A program made the translations under genes and the position numbers. The notes below the pieces were generated by a model. It was not told the DNA's origin, did not search any database, and saw only the letters and a program-made list of their open reading frames with translations. Source: a virus. From it: a DNA stretch of 40,943 nt. The DNA lies in IMG/VR virus record IMGVR_UViG_3300032180_000021, positions 1 through 40,943 of that record. One strand, given 5' to 3'. Below, piece after piece: positions 1 through 5,374 of this stretch. How positions within the stretch are numbered: position 1 is the first letter of the stretch; every line of letters starts with the position of its first letter.

Positions 1-116
1 ATCCGGAGAGGGGGCTCACCTCGAAATCGCACGCCCCGTCCGGGTACCCCCAGGTGGTCCCCAAGTTTGTTTCCAGGGATTCTGCGCTGCATCAAGACAG
101 CTTTCGGATCAATAGT
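1..116. repeat. Terminal direct repeat, left copy
   Basis: The first 116 bases recur at 40828-40943 with a single difference (G at 100, A at 40927). An exact repeat would be the usual overlap of a circular assembly; a mismatch leaves open a real short direct terminal repeat, a population polymorphism or an end-of-contig error. The unique map would be about 40,827 bp. Confidence 0.95.
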
Positions 117-202
117 CCGGCGTACTCTCCCCTGTACGAGGACCGGTCTGACCCATGACAGACCCGTCTACGCCTATTTTGCAATCCTGATACGTTTGCC
201 AT
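92..202 (-). CDS. Possible 36-aa leader peptide in the late leader
   Basis: A 36-codon reading frame begins at ATG 202 with a strong Shine-Dalgarno AAGGAG (208-213) five bases upstream. The peptide is arginine-rich in its first half (four Arg in a row near residue 10) and ends inside the terminal repeat. It lies between the end of the ATPase gene and the first late gene, both leftward, so it could be a small early/late junction protein or leader peptide. The one base differing between the terminal repeats (position 100) changes a Leu codon to another Leu codon, compatible with coding but not proof. No recognised family. Confidence 0.3.
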   Translation of the reverse strand: MANVSGLQNRRRRVCHGSDRSSYRGEYAGLLIRKLS

Positions 203-392
203 TCAATCTCCTTGTGGACTCCAGTCTCCGTTTTATGCGCGTTCCGAGGGCATCCGGAGGCCCGGGTCCGGACGTGGTACGGGTTCTGGCGGACGGACGA
301 GCGGACAACGGACACCCTTATAGGGTGTTGTCCATTGTCCATTCGCCGCACCGCAACGCCCGCGGACACGTTGTCCGTCGAGCGGACGGGAG
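203..392. other. Non-coding gap with TTGTCC/GGACAA repeats and a hairpin
   Basis: No convincing gene here. The stretch is dense in short TTGTCC motifs (328-333, 335-340, 371-376, another at 454-459 inside the ATPase gene) and inverse GGACAA/GGACAC motifs (303-308, 310-315, 364-369). A perfect 7-bp stem (312-318 with 322-328) lies inside them. Short iterated motifs beside a RepA-like ATPase gene could be a replication origin; the hairpin could equally act as a terminator for the left early arm, but there is no T-run. A separate 6-bp hairpin (145-150 with 159-164) lies to its left. Confidence 0.4.
303..340 (-). terminator. Hairpin downstream of left early arm (terminator or origin element)
   Basis: Read on the minus strand, GGACA plus ACACCCT pairs with AGGGTGT plus TGTCC across a short TAT loop, leaving a four-base bulge, about 12 paired bases in total. 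It lies 53 bases past the stop of the ATPase gene. No T-tract follows, so an intrinsic terminator is uncertain; an antitermination or origin role is possible. Confidence 0.3.
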
Positions 393-1517
393 TCAATGTC
401 CATTCCGTCCACTCGTTTGGGCAGAGAGCGGTCTGAACATACCGCGCATCGGATTGTCCACAAGACCGGCACGCTTGAGGCGATCGATCATCCGGGACAT
501 CTGGCGCTCGGCGGCGTCTGGTTTGGTGGAGGGGTCGATGATTGCGGCGGCGCGACAGTGATCGAACCAGGCTTCGCGCTTTGCGCAGGAACCGTTGGCG
601 AGCATGGTCAAGGCGGCGAAGGCTTGCGTTTCCTGGCCCGAGAGCTTGGCGCTGCCGGTGTCCATGGGTGTGGCTTCAGCTGGGTGGACGATGCAGGTGG
701 TTACGAGATCGCCTTCTTGATCGGCGCCCAGAACGACCTGGTCGAGTTTGAAGGCGAATCCGCCTCCAATTTCACCATCTCTGAGCTTCGTGATGCGCGC
801 CTGGCGTGCTTGCCCCTCGTGCACGATATGGATCTCGGCGTCGACGGCCGCCTTGAGTGAGGAGTGGCCGCGCGCGCCCGCCAGTTCGTTCTTGCCGGCG
901 TGATGGACGCCCAGCACCGCGCAGCCCACGTTGTTGCGGATCGCGCGCATGGCGGCGATGAAGGCTCCCATCCCCTCAGAGGTATTCTCGTTTTCACCGG
1001 ACATGACGGAGCTGACCGTATCGATGATCACCAGCACGATCGGCATTCGATAGCGTTGGGCAAGCTCGACGCAAGCCTTAATGACGTCACGCGCGTCGTC
1101 GCCTACCTCGGGAGCGCCGCCGCGTTCGCCTCGCTGCACAAAATTGAGCGAGTTACGGATGACGGCGAGGGGCGCCTGTTCGACGCCGTACTCCTTCTTC
1201 AGGGCGACTATCCGGTTCATGAAGGACCCCGGCGCCTCGGCGGCCAGATAGACAACGAGGCCCTGCTGAGTGCGCCGGCCCAGGCACTCGCGGCCCGTGG
1301 ATACGCAGAATGCGAGATGGCCTGCCAGGAAAGTTTTCCCGCAGCCGGACTCGCCATAGAAGACGGCGAGTTCCTGAGCGCCGATCAGTCCTTTGACGAC
1401 GTAGCGGCGGTTGAGATTGAGCCCTACGTCGCCCAGCATGACCACATCCAGCCCAGCGTAAGGTTTGGGGGAATCAGCGCCCTGCCGCCCGTCAGCGGCG
1501 GTCTGGTCGGGGTGCAT
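393..1517 (-). CDS. RepA-like AAA ATPase / replicative helicase
   Basis: A 374-aa P-loop ATPase resembling plasmid/phage RepA-type hexameric helicases (AAA_25 group). Walker A GESGCGKT is at residues 55-62, a hydrophobic Walker B strand ends in D166 (VLVIIDT), and a GVHHAGK motif at about 203-209 matches the conserved His/sensor loop of this group. The C-terminal 80 residues look like a winged helix (R-Q-M-S-R-M-I-D-R-L-K-R-A-G-L-V pattern). Likely role: unwinding or helicase loading during phage DNA replication. It is the last gene of the left early arm, and its start overlaps the upstream stop (TGATG). No separate primase or polymerase is visible, so host replication enzymes are probably used. 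Confidence 0.85.
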   Translation of the reverse strand: MHPDQTAADGRQGADSPKPYAGLDVVMLGDVGLNLNRRYVVKGLIGAQELAVFYGESGCGKTFLAGHLAFCVSTGRECLGRRTQQGLVVYLAAEAPGSFMNRIVALKKEYGVEQAPLAVIRNSLNFVQRGERGGAPEVGDDARDVIKACVELAQRYRMPIVLVIIDTVSSVMSGENENTSEGMGAFIAAMRAIRNNVGCAVLGVHHAGKNELAGARGHSSLKAAVDAEIHIVHEGQARQARITKLRDGEIGGGFAFKLDQVVLGADQEGDLVTTCIVHPAEATPMDTGSAKLSGQETQAFAALTMLANGSCAKREAWFDHCRAAAIIDPSTKPDAAERQMSRMIDRLKRAGLVDNPMRGMFRPLSAQTSGRNGH

Positions 1518-1729
1518 CAGGTATCGGAGCGAGAAAGCCCCGACGGCCGGCCATCCGCCTGCGCCGTCGGGGTGAAATCAGCCGGGAAGGAGGAGGGGCC
1601 CGGCTGGGGGGAAAGGAGCAGCAGCTCGGCGTGTACCAGGGCGAGCTCGGCGAGCGCGAGGGTTTCGCGGAGCACGGCGCGGTGGATGGCCTGATCGTGC
1701 TCGAGCGCGCGGCGGAGCTCGTCGTCCAT
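1517..1729 (-). CDS. Small hypothetical protein (70 aa)
   Basis: A 70-aa protein with a helical, Leu/Ala-rich first half (about residues 4-40) and a Pro/Ser-rich tail. Its start overlaps the stop of the upstream gene as TGATG, and its own stop overlaps the ATPase start the same way, which supports a translationally coupled operon member. I recognise no family; a helicase accessory role is only a guess from position. Confidence 0.6.
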   Translation of the reverse strand: MDDELRRALEHDQAIHRAVLRETLALAELALVHAELLLLSPQPGPSSFPADFTPTAQADGRPSGLSRSDT

Positions 1730-1917
1730 CAGTGCATCGGCCCGGGCGGGGACTGCGAGCGCCGTGTGGCGACCTGCTCCATGGCGCCGTCGATAATCTG
1801 CTCGAGCCGTATGGCGTGCGCTTGCTCCTCGGCGGTCGGACTCTCGTTGAAGCGCTCGAGCTGGACGCTGACCATCGCGACGTTGTCGTCGGTGATGGTG
1901 ATGACGAAGCGGATCAC
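1729..1917 (-). CDS. Small hypothetical protein (62 aa)
   Basis: A 62-aa protein starting with GTG at 1917. It opens with a beta-like stretch (IRFVITITDDNVAMVSVQ), followed by an acidic helix rich in Glu/Gln. It sits 10 bases after the upstream gene and overlaps the next start. No strong Shine-Dalgarno is visible, so translation may depend on coupling. No recognised family. Confidence 0.55.
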   Translation of the reverse strand: MIRFVITITDDNVAMVSVQLERFNESPTAEEQAHAIRLEQIIDGAMEQVATRRSQSPPGPMH

Positions 1918-1927
1918 GCGGGCGGCT

Positions 1928-2248
1928 CTAGCCGCCGACGAATTCGAAGATCAGCGAGAGCTGCTCGGCCTGCTTCTTGTGGGCGGCGAACTTGGCGGAG
2001 GCGCTGGCGGAGACGAACTTGCGCAGCACCGCGGGCTTGAGGCCTGCCTTCTTGGCGACGGCCTTGATCGCATCGGCGTAATCCTCGCGCGCGTAGGTGG
2101 CGCTGTGGTGCAGCGAGATCAGGTCCTGCAGGCGCTCGGTCACCTCCTGCAGCTTGTAGATGCCATCGGGCGGCCCGTTCACGTTGTCGGGGTTCACGAT
2201 GACGTCGGCCGGATCGATGATGGGCGCTGCGCTAGCTGTTGTGTCCAT
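1928..2248 (-). CDS. Helical hypothetical protein, faintly GapR-like (106 aa)
   Basis: A 106-aa protein with a Shine-Dalgarno AGGAG ahead of ATG 2248. After a flexible N-terminus of about 30 residues it is mostly helical, with the order long helix, Lys-rich AIKAVAKKAGLKPAVLRKFV, then a second Lys/Ala helix. The arrangement faintly recalls small alpha-helical DNA-binding proteins such as GapR/DUF2312, but the match is weak. It lies between a nuclease and an ATPase gene in the replication arm, which fits a DNA-associated role by context only. Confidence 0.65.
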   Translation of the reverse strand: MDTTASAAPIIDPADVIVNPDNVNGPPDGIYKLQEVTERLQDLISLHHSATYAREDYADAIKAVAKKAGLKPAVLRKFVSASASAKFAAHKKQAEQLSLIFEFVGG

Positions 2249-2269
2249 GGTTGGCTCCTGTGGTGGGGA

Positions 2270-2800
2270 TTAAGTCCAGTCGATCAGTTTCACGGCGTCC
2301 TCGATGCATGTGACGACGCCGGCGATGGCGTTGGCCTGGCGGGCGAGGAACAGGAAGTCGCGCTGCTCGGGTGTCAGGCGGCCGCGGGTGCTCGGCCGCT
2401 TGCACTCGAGGTAGATCGCCCGGCAGGGATCACGGAGCAGGCCGTGCACGTCGGGAAAGCCCTTCACGGTGTTGAACGCCTGGAAACGCTGCCGACCGTA
2501 GCTGTCGGTCTCGACCGATGTCCCGCGGTTGAACCGGCCGACGAACACGCAGTCGGGCCGGCTCTGGATGTAGGCGATCACGGCTTTCACGACGTCGCGC
2601 TCGAGCGGCTCGGTGGAGGCGGAGCGCTGCTTGCGCGGTGGCGCGCGCTCCGGCGGGCCCGCGGTGAGCGACTCGGGCGGCATGCCCAGGCGGAGCAGCT
2701 CCTTGTCCTCAGGCACGGCAGCTTCGTAGAAGCGCATCGCAGCCGCGTTCTCGCGCAGCTGCTGGCGGAGCGGTTTACGGCCGCGGAAGCCCCCCGTCAC
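2270..2800 (-). CDS. VRR-NUC domain nuclease
   Basis: A 176-aa PD-(D/E)XK nuclease of the VRR-NUC family, which in phages is usually a stand-alone structure-specific DNA nuclease. The catalytic set is visible: E68 in a helix, GFPD with D117, then YLECK with E132 and K134, and QRDFL with Q146. The frame is open much further upstream, but that extension is the out-of-frame shadow of the preceding gene; GTG at 2800 overlaps the upstream stop (GTGA), the coupling pattern used throughout this genome. Position next to the RepA-like ATPase suggests work on replication or recombination intermediates. Confidence 0.88.
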   Translation of the reverse strand: MTGGFRGRKPLRQQLRENAAAMRFYEAAVPEDKELLRLGMPPESLTAGPPERAPPRKQRSASTEPLERDVVKAVIAYIQSRPDCVFVGRFNRGTSVETDSYGRQRFQAFNTVKGFPDVHGLLRDPCRAIYLECKRPSTRGRLTPEQRDFLFLARQANAIAGVVTCIEDAVKLIDWT

Positions 2801-3081
2801 AGATACACCTTGCGCTCGGGCAGCCCGACGTCGCGGATCGCCTGGAATCTTCTGTAGAGCGTCGAGGCGTCGTCGTTGCGACCCTCGATGCAGGCGGTGA
2901 CGAACTCCTGCCAGGCGCTGGCGAGCGGCGTGAGCACATCGCCGGCGGCGTCCTTCCACTTCTCCCAGGCCGAGCGCGGGCTGACACCGACCGCGTCGAC
3001 GCCATCGCCCTCGCAGATCCACCAGGGCTGTGCATCGGGACCGAGCAGATCGAGCCGATGGATGCGCACGCGCGGCTTCAT
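2797..3081 (-). CDS. Hypothetical protein (94 aa)
   Basis: A 94-aa protein with a start at ATG 3081 preceded by AGGA. It has a beta-rich opening (KPRVRIHRLDLLGPDAQPWWICEG, shown in part by residues 2-20) with two Trp and one Cys, then a long helix around residues 38-70. This compact shape is common in small phage early proteins but I cannot assign a family. It is coupled to the VRR-NUC gene by a GTGA overlap. Confidence 0.7.
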   Translation of the reverse strand: MKPRVRIHRLDLLGPDAQPWWICEGDGVDAVGVSPRSAWEKWKDAAGDVLTPLASAWQEFVTACIEGRNDDASTLYRRFQAIRDVGLPERKVYL

Positions 3082-3119
3082 GGGCGTATCCTGGCGCGGT
3101 CGTCAGACAGGGAGGCGTC

Positions 3120-3449
3120 ATGCGGATCACACTTCTGTTGCTGTGCGCAGTATTGGCAGGCCGGGCGACTGCGGCCGGCTACGGCGTCGGCGCGGGGCTG
3201 TACGAAGGACTCCGCCAGATGGAAGCGGACAACCGCGTCGATAACTGCATTCGGGCATGCGGGCAGAATGGCTACTGTCAGGCGAGCTGCATGGGCGCCG
3301 CGCCGCCGCCGCAACCTGTCGTGCAGCCGCAGGTCCAGCCGATTCCTGTCCCGCAGAAGCAGACCGACTGGTCGTGCGTGAACATGTTGATCAACAACAA
3401 AGCGATGCCGTACGACACGGCGAAGGCGATGGAGCTTTGCCAGCGGTAG
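3120..3449 (+). CDS. Secreted cysteine-rich small protein, moron candidate
   Basis: A 109-aa protein on the opposite strand to its neighbours. GGAGG at 3111-3115 precedes ATG 3120. The N-terminus is a classic signal peptide (MRITLLLLCAVLAGRATA, cleavage after about residue 18). The mature part has six Cys: four in NCIRAC...YCQASC, and two more near the end (WSC, ELC), separated by a Pro/Gln/Val-rich linker. Six Cys in an exported protein suggest disulphides in the periplasm. Placement in a gap of an oppositely directed operon and its own RBS fit an independently expressed moron (lysogenic conversion gene). Function unknown. Confidence 0.7.
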   Translation: MRITLLLLCAVLAGRATAAGYGVGAGLYEGLRQMEADNRVDNCIRACGQNGYCQASCMGAAPPPQPVVQPQVQPIPVPQKQTDWSCVNMLINNKAMPYDTAKAMELCQR

Positions 3450-3451
3450 AG

Positions 3452-3841
3452 TCACTTCGAGCCAGCCGCGCGCAGAAGCGCCGTGATCTCAGGCATCAGG
3501 CGGGAGAGTTCCGAGATTGCGCGGTTCTGTTTGGAATCGCGCGATTCGATGTAACGCTCGACGAGCCAGTGAATCGGTGTCAGATCGCCAGTGACCTCGA
3601 TGAACCTCTGCAGATCATCGAGGTGAAAGCGGCGCTTGTCGTCGGGCCGGTTCGCCAGCTTGCGGGATAAGTCGCTCACCGACAGATCCATGTCGGCGGC
3701 AATCGCCTTCATGGGCTTCTGATGGCGCTCGGCGCAGGCGCGAACGCAGCCGATCAAACTCTCATAGCGCTCGGTGAGGCCGGGCTCGAAATCGAGGGAG
3801 AGCTGTCTACTGGAAATAGATTTCTTGGGCCTTTCCATCAC
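3452..3841 (-). CDS. CII-like (CP76-type) HTH regulator
   Basis: A 129-aa DNA-binding protein resembling the phage CII/CP76 regulators. A helix-turn-helix is seen at about residues 40-62 (MKAIAADMDLSVSDLSRKLA), followed by the segment reading HLDDLQRFIEVTGDLTPIHWLVERY that is typical of this family, then a helical tail. It is the second gene of the left early transcript, downstream of the Cro-like gene, the place where lysis/lysogeny regulators sit. Likely role: transcription activator in the lysogeny decision. Repressor action cannot be excluded. Confidence 0.75.
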   Translation of the reverse strand: MMERPKKSISSRQLSLDFEPGLTERYESLIGCVRACAERHQKPMKAIAADMDLSVSDLSRKLANRPDDKRRFHLDDLQRFIEVTGDLTPIHWLVERYIESRDSKQNRAISELSRLMPEITALLRAAGSK

Positions 3842-3888
3842 AATCCAGTAGCCCCTTGTTATCCTGCTTTCAGGGAAGGGCGATCAAC

Positions 3889-4095
3889 TTATGCGGGGGT
3901 GGCCAGCGCGGCGCGCGATGTGCGCCGGTCGAGAATCTTGGAAATGCGCTCGAGGGTGCTGGCCCGAACACCAGATTCCCCTTTTCGGATGCGGTCCAGC
4001 TGACGGTCAGAAACGCCGACCGTCGCCCCCAAGTCCTTCAGCTGCCGCCGGTTCATTGGCTTGAGCAGAGCGACGAGTTCGCTTTCGGTCATCAT
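3889..4095 (-). CDS. Cro-like HTH regulator
   Basis: A 68-aa HTH protein (RQLKDLGATVGVSDRQLDRI, about residues 17-36) that is first in the leftward transcript and divergent from the repressor gene, so it is the Cro-position protein. Two adjacent ATGs (4095, 4092) can start it. The promoter -10 at 4107-4112 predicts a transcript start near 4100, only about five bases before the ATG and with no Shine-Dalgarno, so the mRNA is probably near-leaderless. It likely binds the 18-bp palindromes at 4111-4170 and 4662-4701. Confidence 0.75.
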   Translation of the reverse strand: MMTESELVALLKPMNRRQLKDLGATVGVSDRQLDRIRKGESGVRASTLERISKILDRRTSRAALATPA

Positions 4096-4106
4096 GATGG
4101 GCGGCT

Positions 4107-4135
4107 AGCCTAAGACACGAATGTCTTATTGTCAA
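4107..4135 (-). promoter_or_regulatory. Leftward early promoter
   Basis: Minus strand: -35 TTGACA at 4130-4135, 17-base spacer, -10 TAGGCT at 4107-4112. The spacer holds operator O1. The arrangement is nearly identical to the rightward promoter at 4677-4705 (TTGACG, 17 bases, TAGGCT), so both arms should be repressed by the same protein. Confidence 0.8.
4111..4128. promoter_or_regulatory. Operator O1
   Basis: Perfect 18-bp palindrome TAAGACA-CGAA-TGTCTTA inside the spacer of the leftward promoter. It shares the core AAGACACGAATGTCTT with O4 at 4684-4701. A half-site AAGACAC at 4134-4140 lies 22 bases to the right. Confidence 0.85.
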
Positions 4136-4152
4136 GACACCTTCGCGACCCC

Positions 4153-4170
4153 TGAGACGGTAATGTCTCA
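4153..4170. promoter_or_regulatory. Operator O2
   Basis: Near-perfect palindrome TGAGACG-GTAA-TGTCTCA (one mismatched pair), 42 bases from O1, about four helical turns. It covers a possible -10 (TAATGT, 4161-4166) for the repressor gene, so it may give autoregulation. Confidence 0.8.
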
Positions 4171-4174
4171 CGGT

Positions 4175-4558
4175 ATGGGAGTCGACAGAAAGCGGCGCAG
4201 CGAGCCCGCCAAGATCCTGGCGGCGAACCTCAGGGCGTTCCTGAAGGCCAAGGGATGGTCGCAGAACGACTTCGAGACCGAATCCCACGGTAAGATGAAG
4301 CAGCGCGAGCTCGGCCGCCTGGTGGGTCCAGACGACACGAAGCTACCGGATGGCAACTGCAACCTCTTGACCTTGGAAACGCTGGCGGAAATCACTGGCG
4401 CTCAGCCCTGGCAGCTCCTCGTGAAAGGTCTCAACTGGGACACGGTAAAGACCTTACGGCCCGTGGATGAGAAGGACATAATCGAGGCGTTGCAAGTCCA
4501 GCAGCAGGTAACTGAAAGTCTTAAGAAACTGTCTCACGCCATCCCTCCGAAGAAGTAG
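4175..4558 (+). CDS. CI-like repressor without peptidase domain
   Basis: A 127-aa XRE-type HTH protein (from ATG 4175; the frame also offers ATG 4121 and 4163, but these fall inside operators O1 and O2). The segment KILAANLRAFLKAKGWSQND at about residues 11-30 begins the HTH; a second conserved stretch ends at WQLLVKG. A basic N-terminus is followed by a helical tail that could dimerise. There is no S24/LexA-like autopeptidase domain, so classic RecA-triggered self-cleavage is not expected. No Shine-Dalgarno precedes ATG 4175, and the possible -10 TAATGT at 4161-4166 would start the mRNA at the ATG, as for leaderless lambda cI. Confidence 0.8.
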   Translation: MGVDRKRRSEPAKILAANLRAFLKAKGWSQNDFETESHGKMKQRELGRLVGPDDTKLPDGNCNLLTLETLAEITGAQPWQLLVKGLNWDTVKTLRPVDEKDIIEALQVQQQVTESLKKLSHAIPPKK

Positions 4559-4661
4559 TCAGTTCAGCTTGTCGTTGTCAAGCCGCCGGGCCCCAATTCC
4601 GGCATCTCGTTCCCCCATAAACTGACACTCGGTCTCCGAATTGACATGTTAGACACAAAAG
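4559..4661. other. Short non-coding stretch between repressor and early operators
   Basis: About 100 bases without a gene. A weak 5-bp GCCGG/CCGGC stem lacks a T-run, so no terminator is called. A TAGACAC half-site at 4650-4656 is out of phase with O3. Confidence 0.4.
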
Positions 4662-4679
4662 CAAGACACGAACGTCTTG
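4662..4679. promoter_or_regulatory. Operator O3
   Basis: Palindrome CAAGACA-CGAA-CGTCTTG with one mismatched pair. It overlaps the -35 box of the rightward early promoter and lies 22 bases (two helical turns) from O4, as expected for cooperative dimers. Confidence 0.85.
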
Positions 4680-4705
4680 ACGTTGAGACACGAATGTCTT
4701 AGGCT
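4677..4705 (+). promoter_or_regulatory. Rightward early promoter
   Basis: -35 TTGACG (4677-4682), 17-base spacer, -10 TAGGCT (4700-4705). O3 overlaps the -35 and O4 fills the spacer, so repressor binding would block it. A leader of about 24 bases then reaches ATG 4736 with its GGAG. This should drive the rightward early arm up to integrase. Confidence 0.8.
4684..4701. promoter_or_regulatory. Operator O4
   Basis: Palindrome TGAGACA-CGAA-TGTCTTA with one mismatched pair; its core is identical to O1. It lies in the spacer of the rightward early promoter at the same position that O1 occupies in the leftward one. Confidence 0.85.
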
Positions 4706-4735
4706 TCGCTCTGTTTGGTTTTCGGAGCGACGCTC

Positions 4736-4942
4736 ATGGAATACCCGTACTGCCCTGGTCCTGGCGACGCGGAAACGTGGCCGCAGTTCACCGGTCATCC
4801 GAACGATCCGCGCGGATGCTGGCGCTGCGGCGTGCGCTGCTGGTGTGAGGAAGAAGCCGAGCGCCGTGAGCAGGAAGCGGAGGACGAGGCTGAGCTCATT
4901 TCGGAGGAAGACACATTTCCTGAGAGTGAGGACTCGCTGTGA
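4736..4942 (+). CDS. First early protein: Cys-rich head, acidic tail (68 aa)
   Basis: A 68-aa protein starting at ATG 4736 with GGAG eight bases upstream. Residues 6 and 28-37 hold five Cys, including CWRCGVRCWC, a probable small metal-binding knuckle. The last 30 residues are almost all Glu/Asp with few basic residues. It is the first gene after the rightward early promoter, where phages often place host- or defence-directed proteins; the acidic tail could mimic DNA, but this is a guess. No family recognised. Confidence 0.65.
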   Translation: MEYPYCPGPGDAETWPQFTGHPNDPRGCWRCGVRCWCEEEAERREQEAEDEAELISEEDTFPESEDSL

Positions 4943-5139
4943 CCCACGAAGAACTGGCCGGCGCGCTTCTCGGGTTTCCACCGCACGATGACCCTGCGCT
5001 CAGAGCATGTGTCGACGTCGCGACGTTCACCGAAGTCGAGGAGCTCGGTCTGCTGCTACGCGACGTGCTCTTTGCCGAGGGAGACGCGAAGGTTAAGGCC
5101 GAGGAGCAGCTGCGCGCTAAAGCGAGGGAACGACTGTGA
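4939..5139 (+). CDS. Small acidic helical protein (66 aa)
   Basis: A 66-aa protein starting with GTG 4939, overlapping the previous stop (GTGA). It is mostly helical and acidic, with Leu-rich segments (EELGLLLRDVLFAEG) and a Lys/Arg/Glu-rich C-terminal helix. No family recognised. Confidence 0.6.
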   Translation: MTHEELAGALLGFPPHDDPALRACVDVATFTEVEELGLLLRDVLFAEGDAKVKAEEQLRAKARERL

Positions 5140-5219
5140 ACCAGCTCGTCCTGCTCACGATCGTTGTGGTTGCGGGCTTTGTGTGGATGTGTCTCGGCTT
5201 CCCGGGTTGGCTATGGTAA
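5136..5219 (+). CDS. Tiny single-pass membrane protein (27 aa)
   Basis: A 27-aa frame starting with GTG 5136, overlapping the upstream stop (GTGA), and ending with TAA. Residues 4-24 are one hydrophobic membrane segment (LVLLTIVVVAGFVWMCLGF). Its stop overlaps the ATG of the next gene, giving good operon fit on both sides. Possible small inner-membrane peptide; function unknown. Confidence 0.5.
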   Translation: MNQLVLLTIVVVAGFVWMCLGFPGWLW

Positions 5220-5374
5220 GCGCCTGGGGCTGCCTGATGCGCATGCGCCGGCAGGGTTATCCGGCCTGGTACCTGCGTCAGTGGCTCGACGCTGTTCGCT
5301 GGCTGCGCAAGCAAAACAAGTGGCTCCTGGATCGTCCGACGGTGCGGGTAACAGAACAGAGGGGATCTAAGTGA
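5213..5374 (+). CDS. Basic small protein (53 aa)
   Basis: A 53-aa protein starting at ATG 5213 inside the end of the previous gene. It is rich in Arg, Trp and Lys (MRMRRQGYPAWYLRQWLDAV, then a basic stretch) and looks like one amphipathic helix with a basic tail. Its stop overlaps the GTG of the exonuclease gene. No family recognised; nucleic-acid or membrane contact is possible. Confidence 0.55.
   Translation: MVSAWGCLMRMRRQGYPAWYLRQWLDAVRWLRKQNKWLLDRPTVRVTEQRGSK

Noticed and set aside
67-561. Rightward 164-codon frame over the left end
   Set aside because: Low-complexity Arg/Pro content, no RBS, and it overlaps a well-supported leftward ATPase gene and the non-coding gap.
1631-2857. Rightward 408-codon frame
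   Set aside because: Opposite several coupled leftward genes including VRR-NUC; shadow composition.
2801-3130. N-terminal extension of the VRR-NUC frame
   Set aside because: It is an Arg/Gly-rich out-of-frame reading of the 94-aa gene; GTG 2800 has the standard overlap.
3078-3455. Leftward 125-codon frame opposite the signal-peptide gene
   Set aside because: Arg/His/Leu shadow without RBS, while the rightward frame has RBS and a signal peptide.
4121-4174. Earlier starts (4121, 4163) of the repressor frame
   Set aside because: Both ATGs are part of operator palindromes and lack a Shine-Dalgarno; the basic HTH region begins after 4175.
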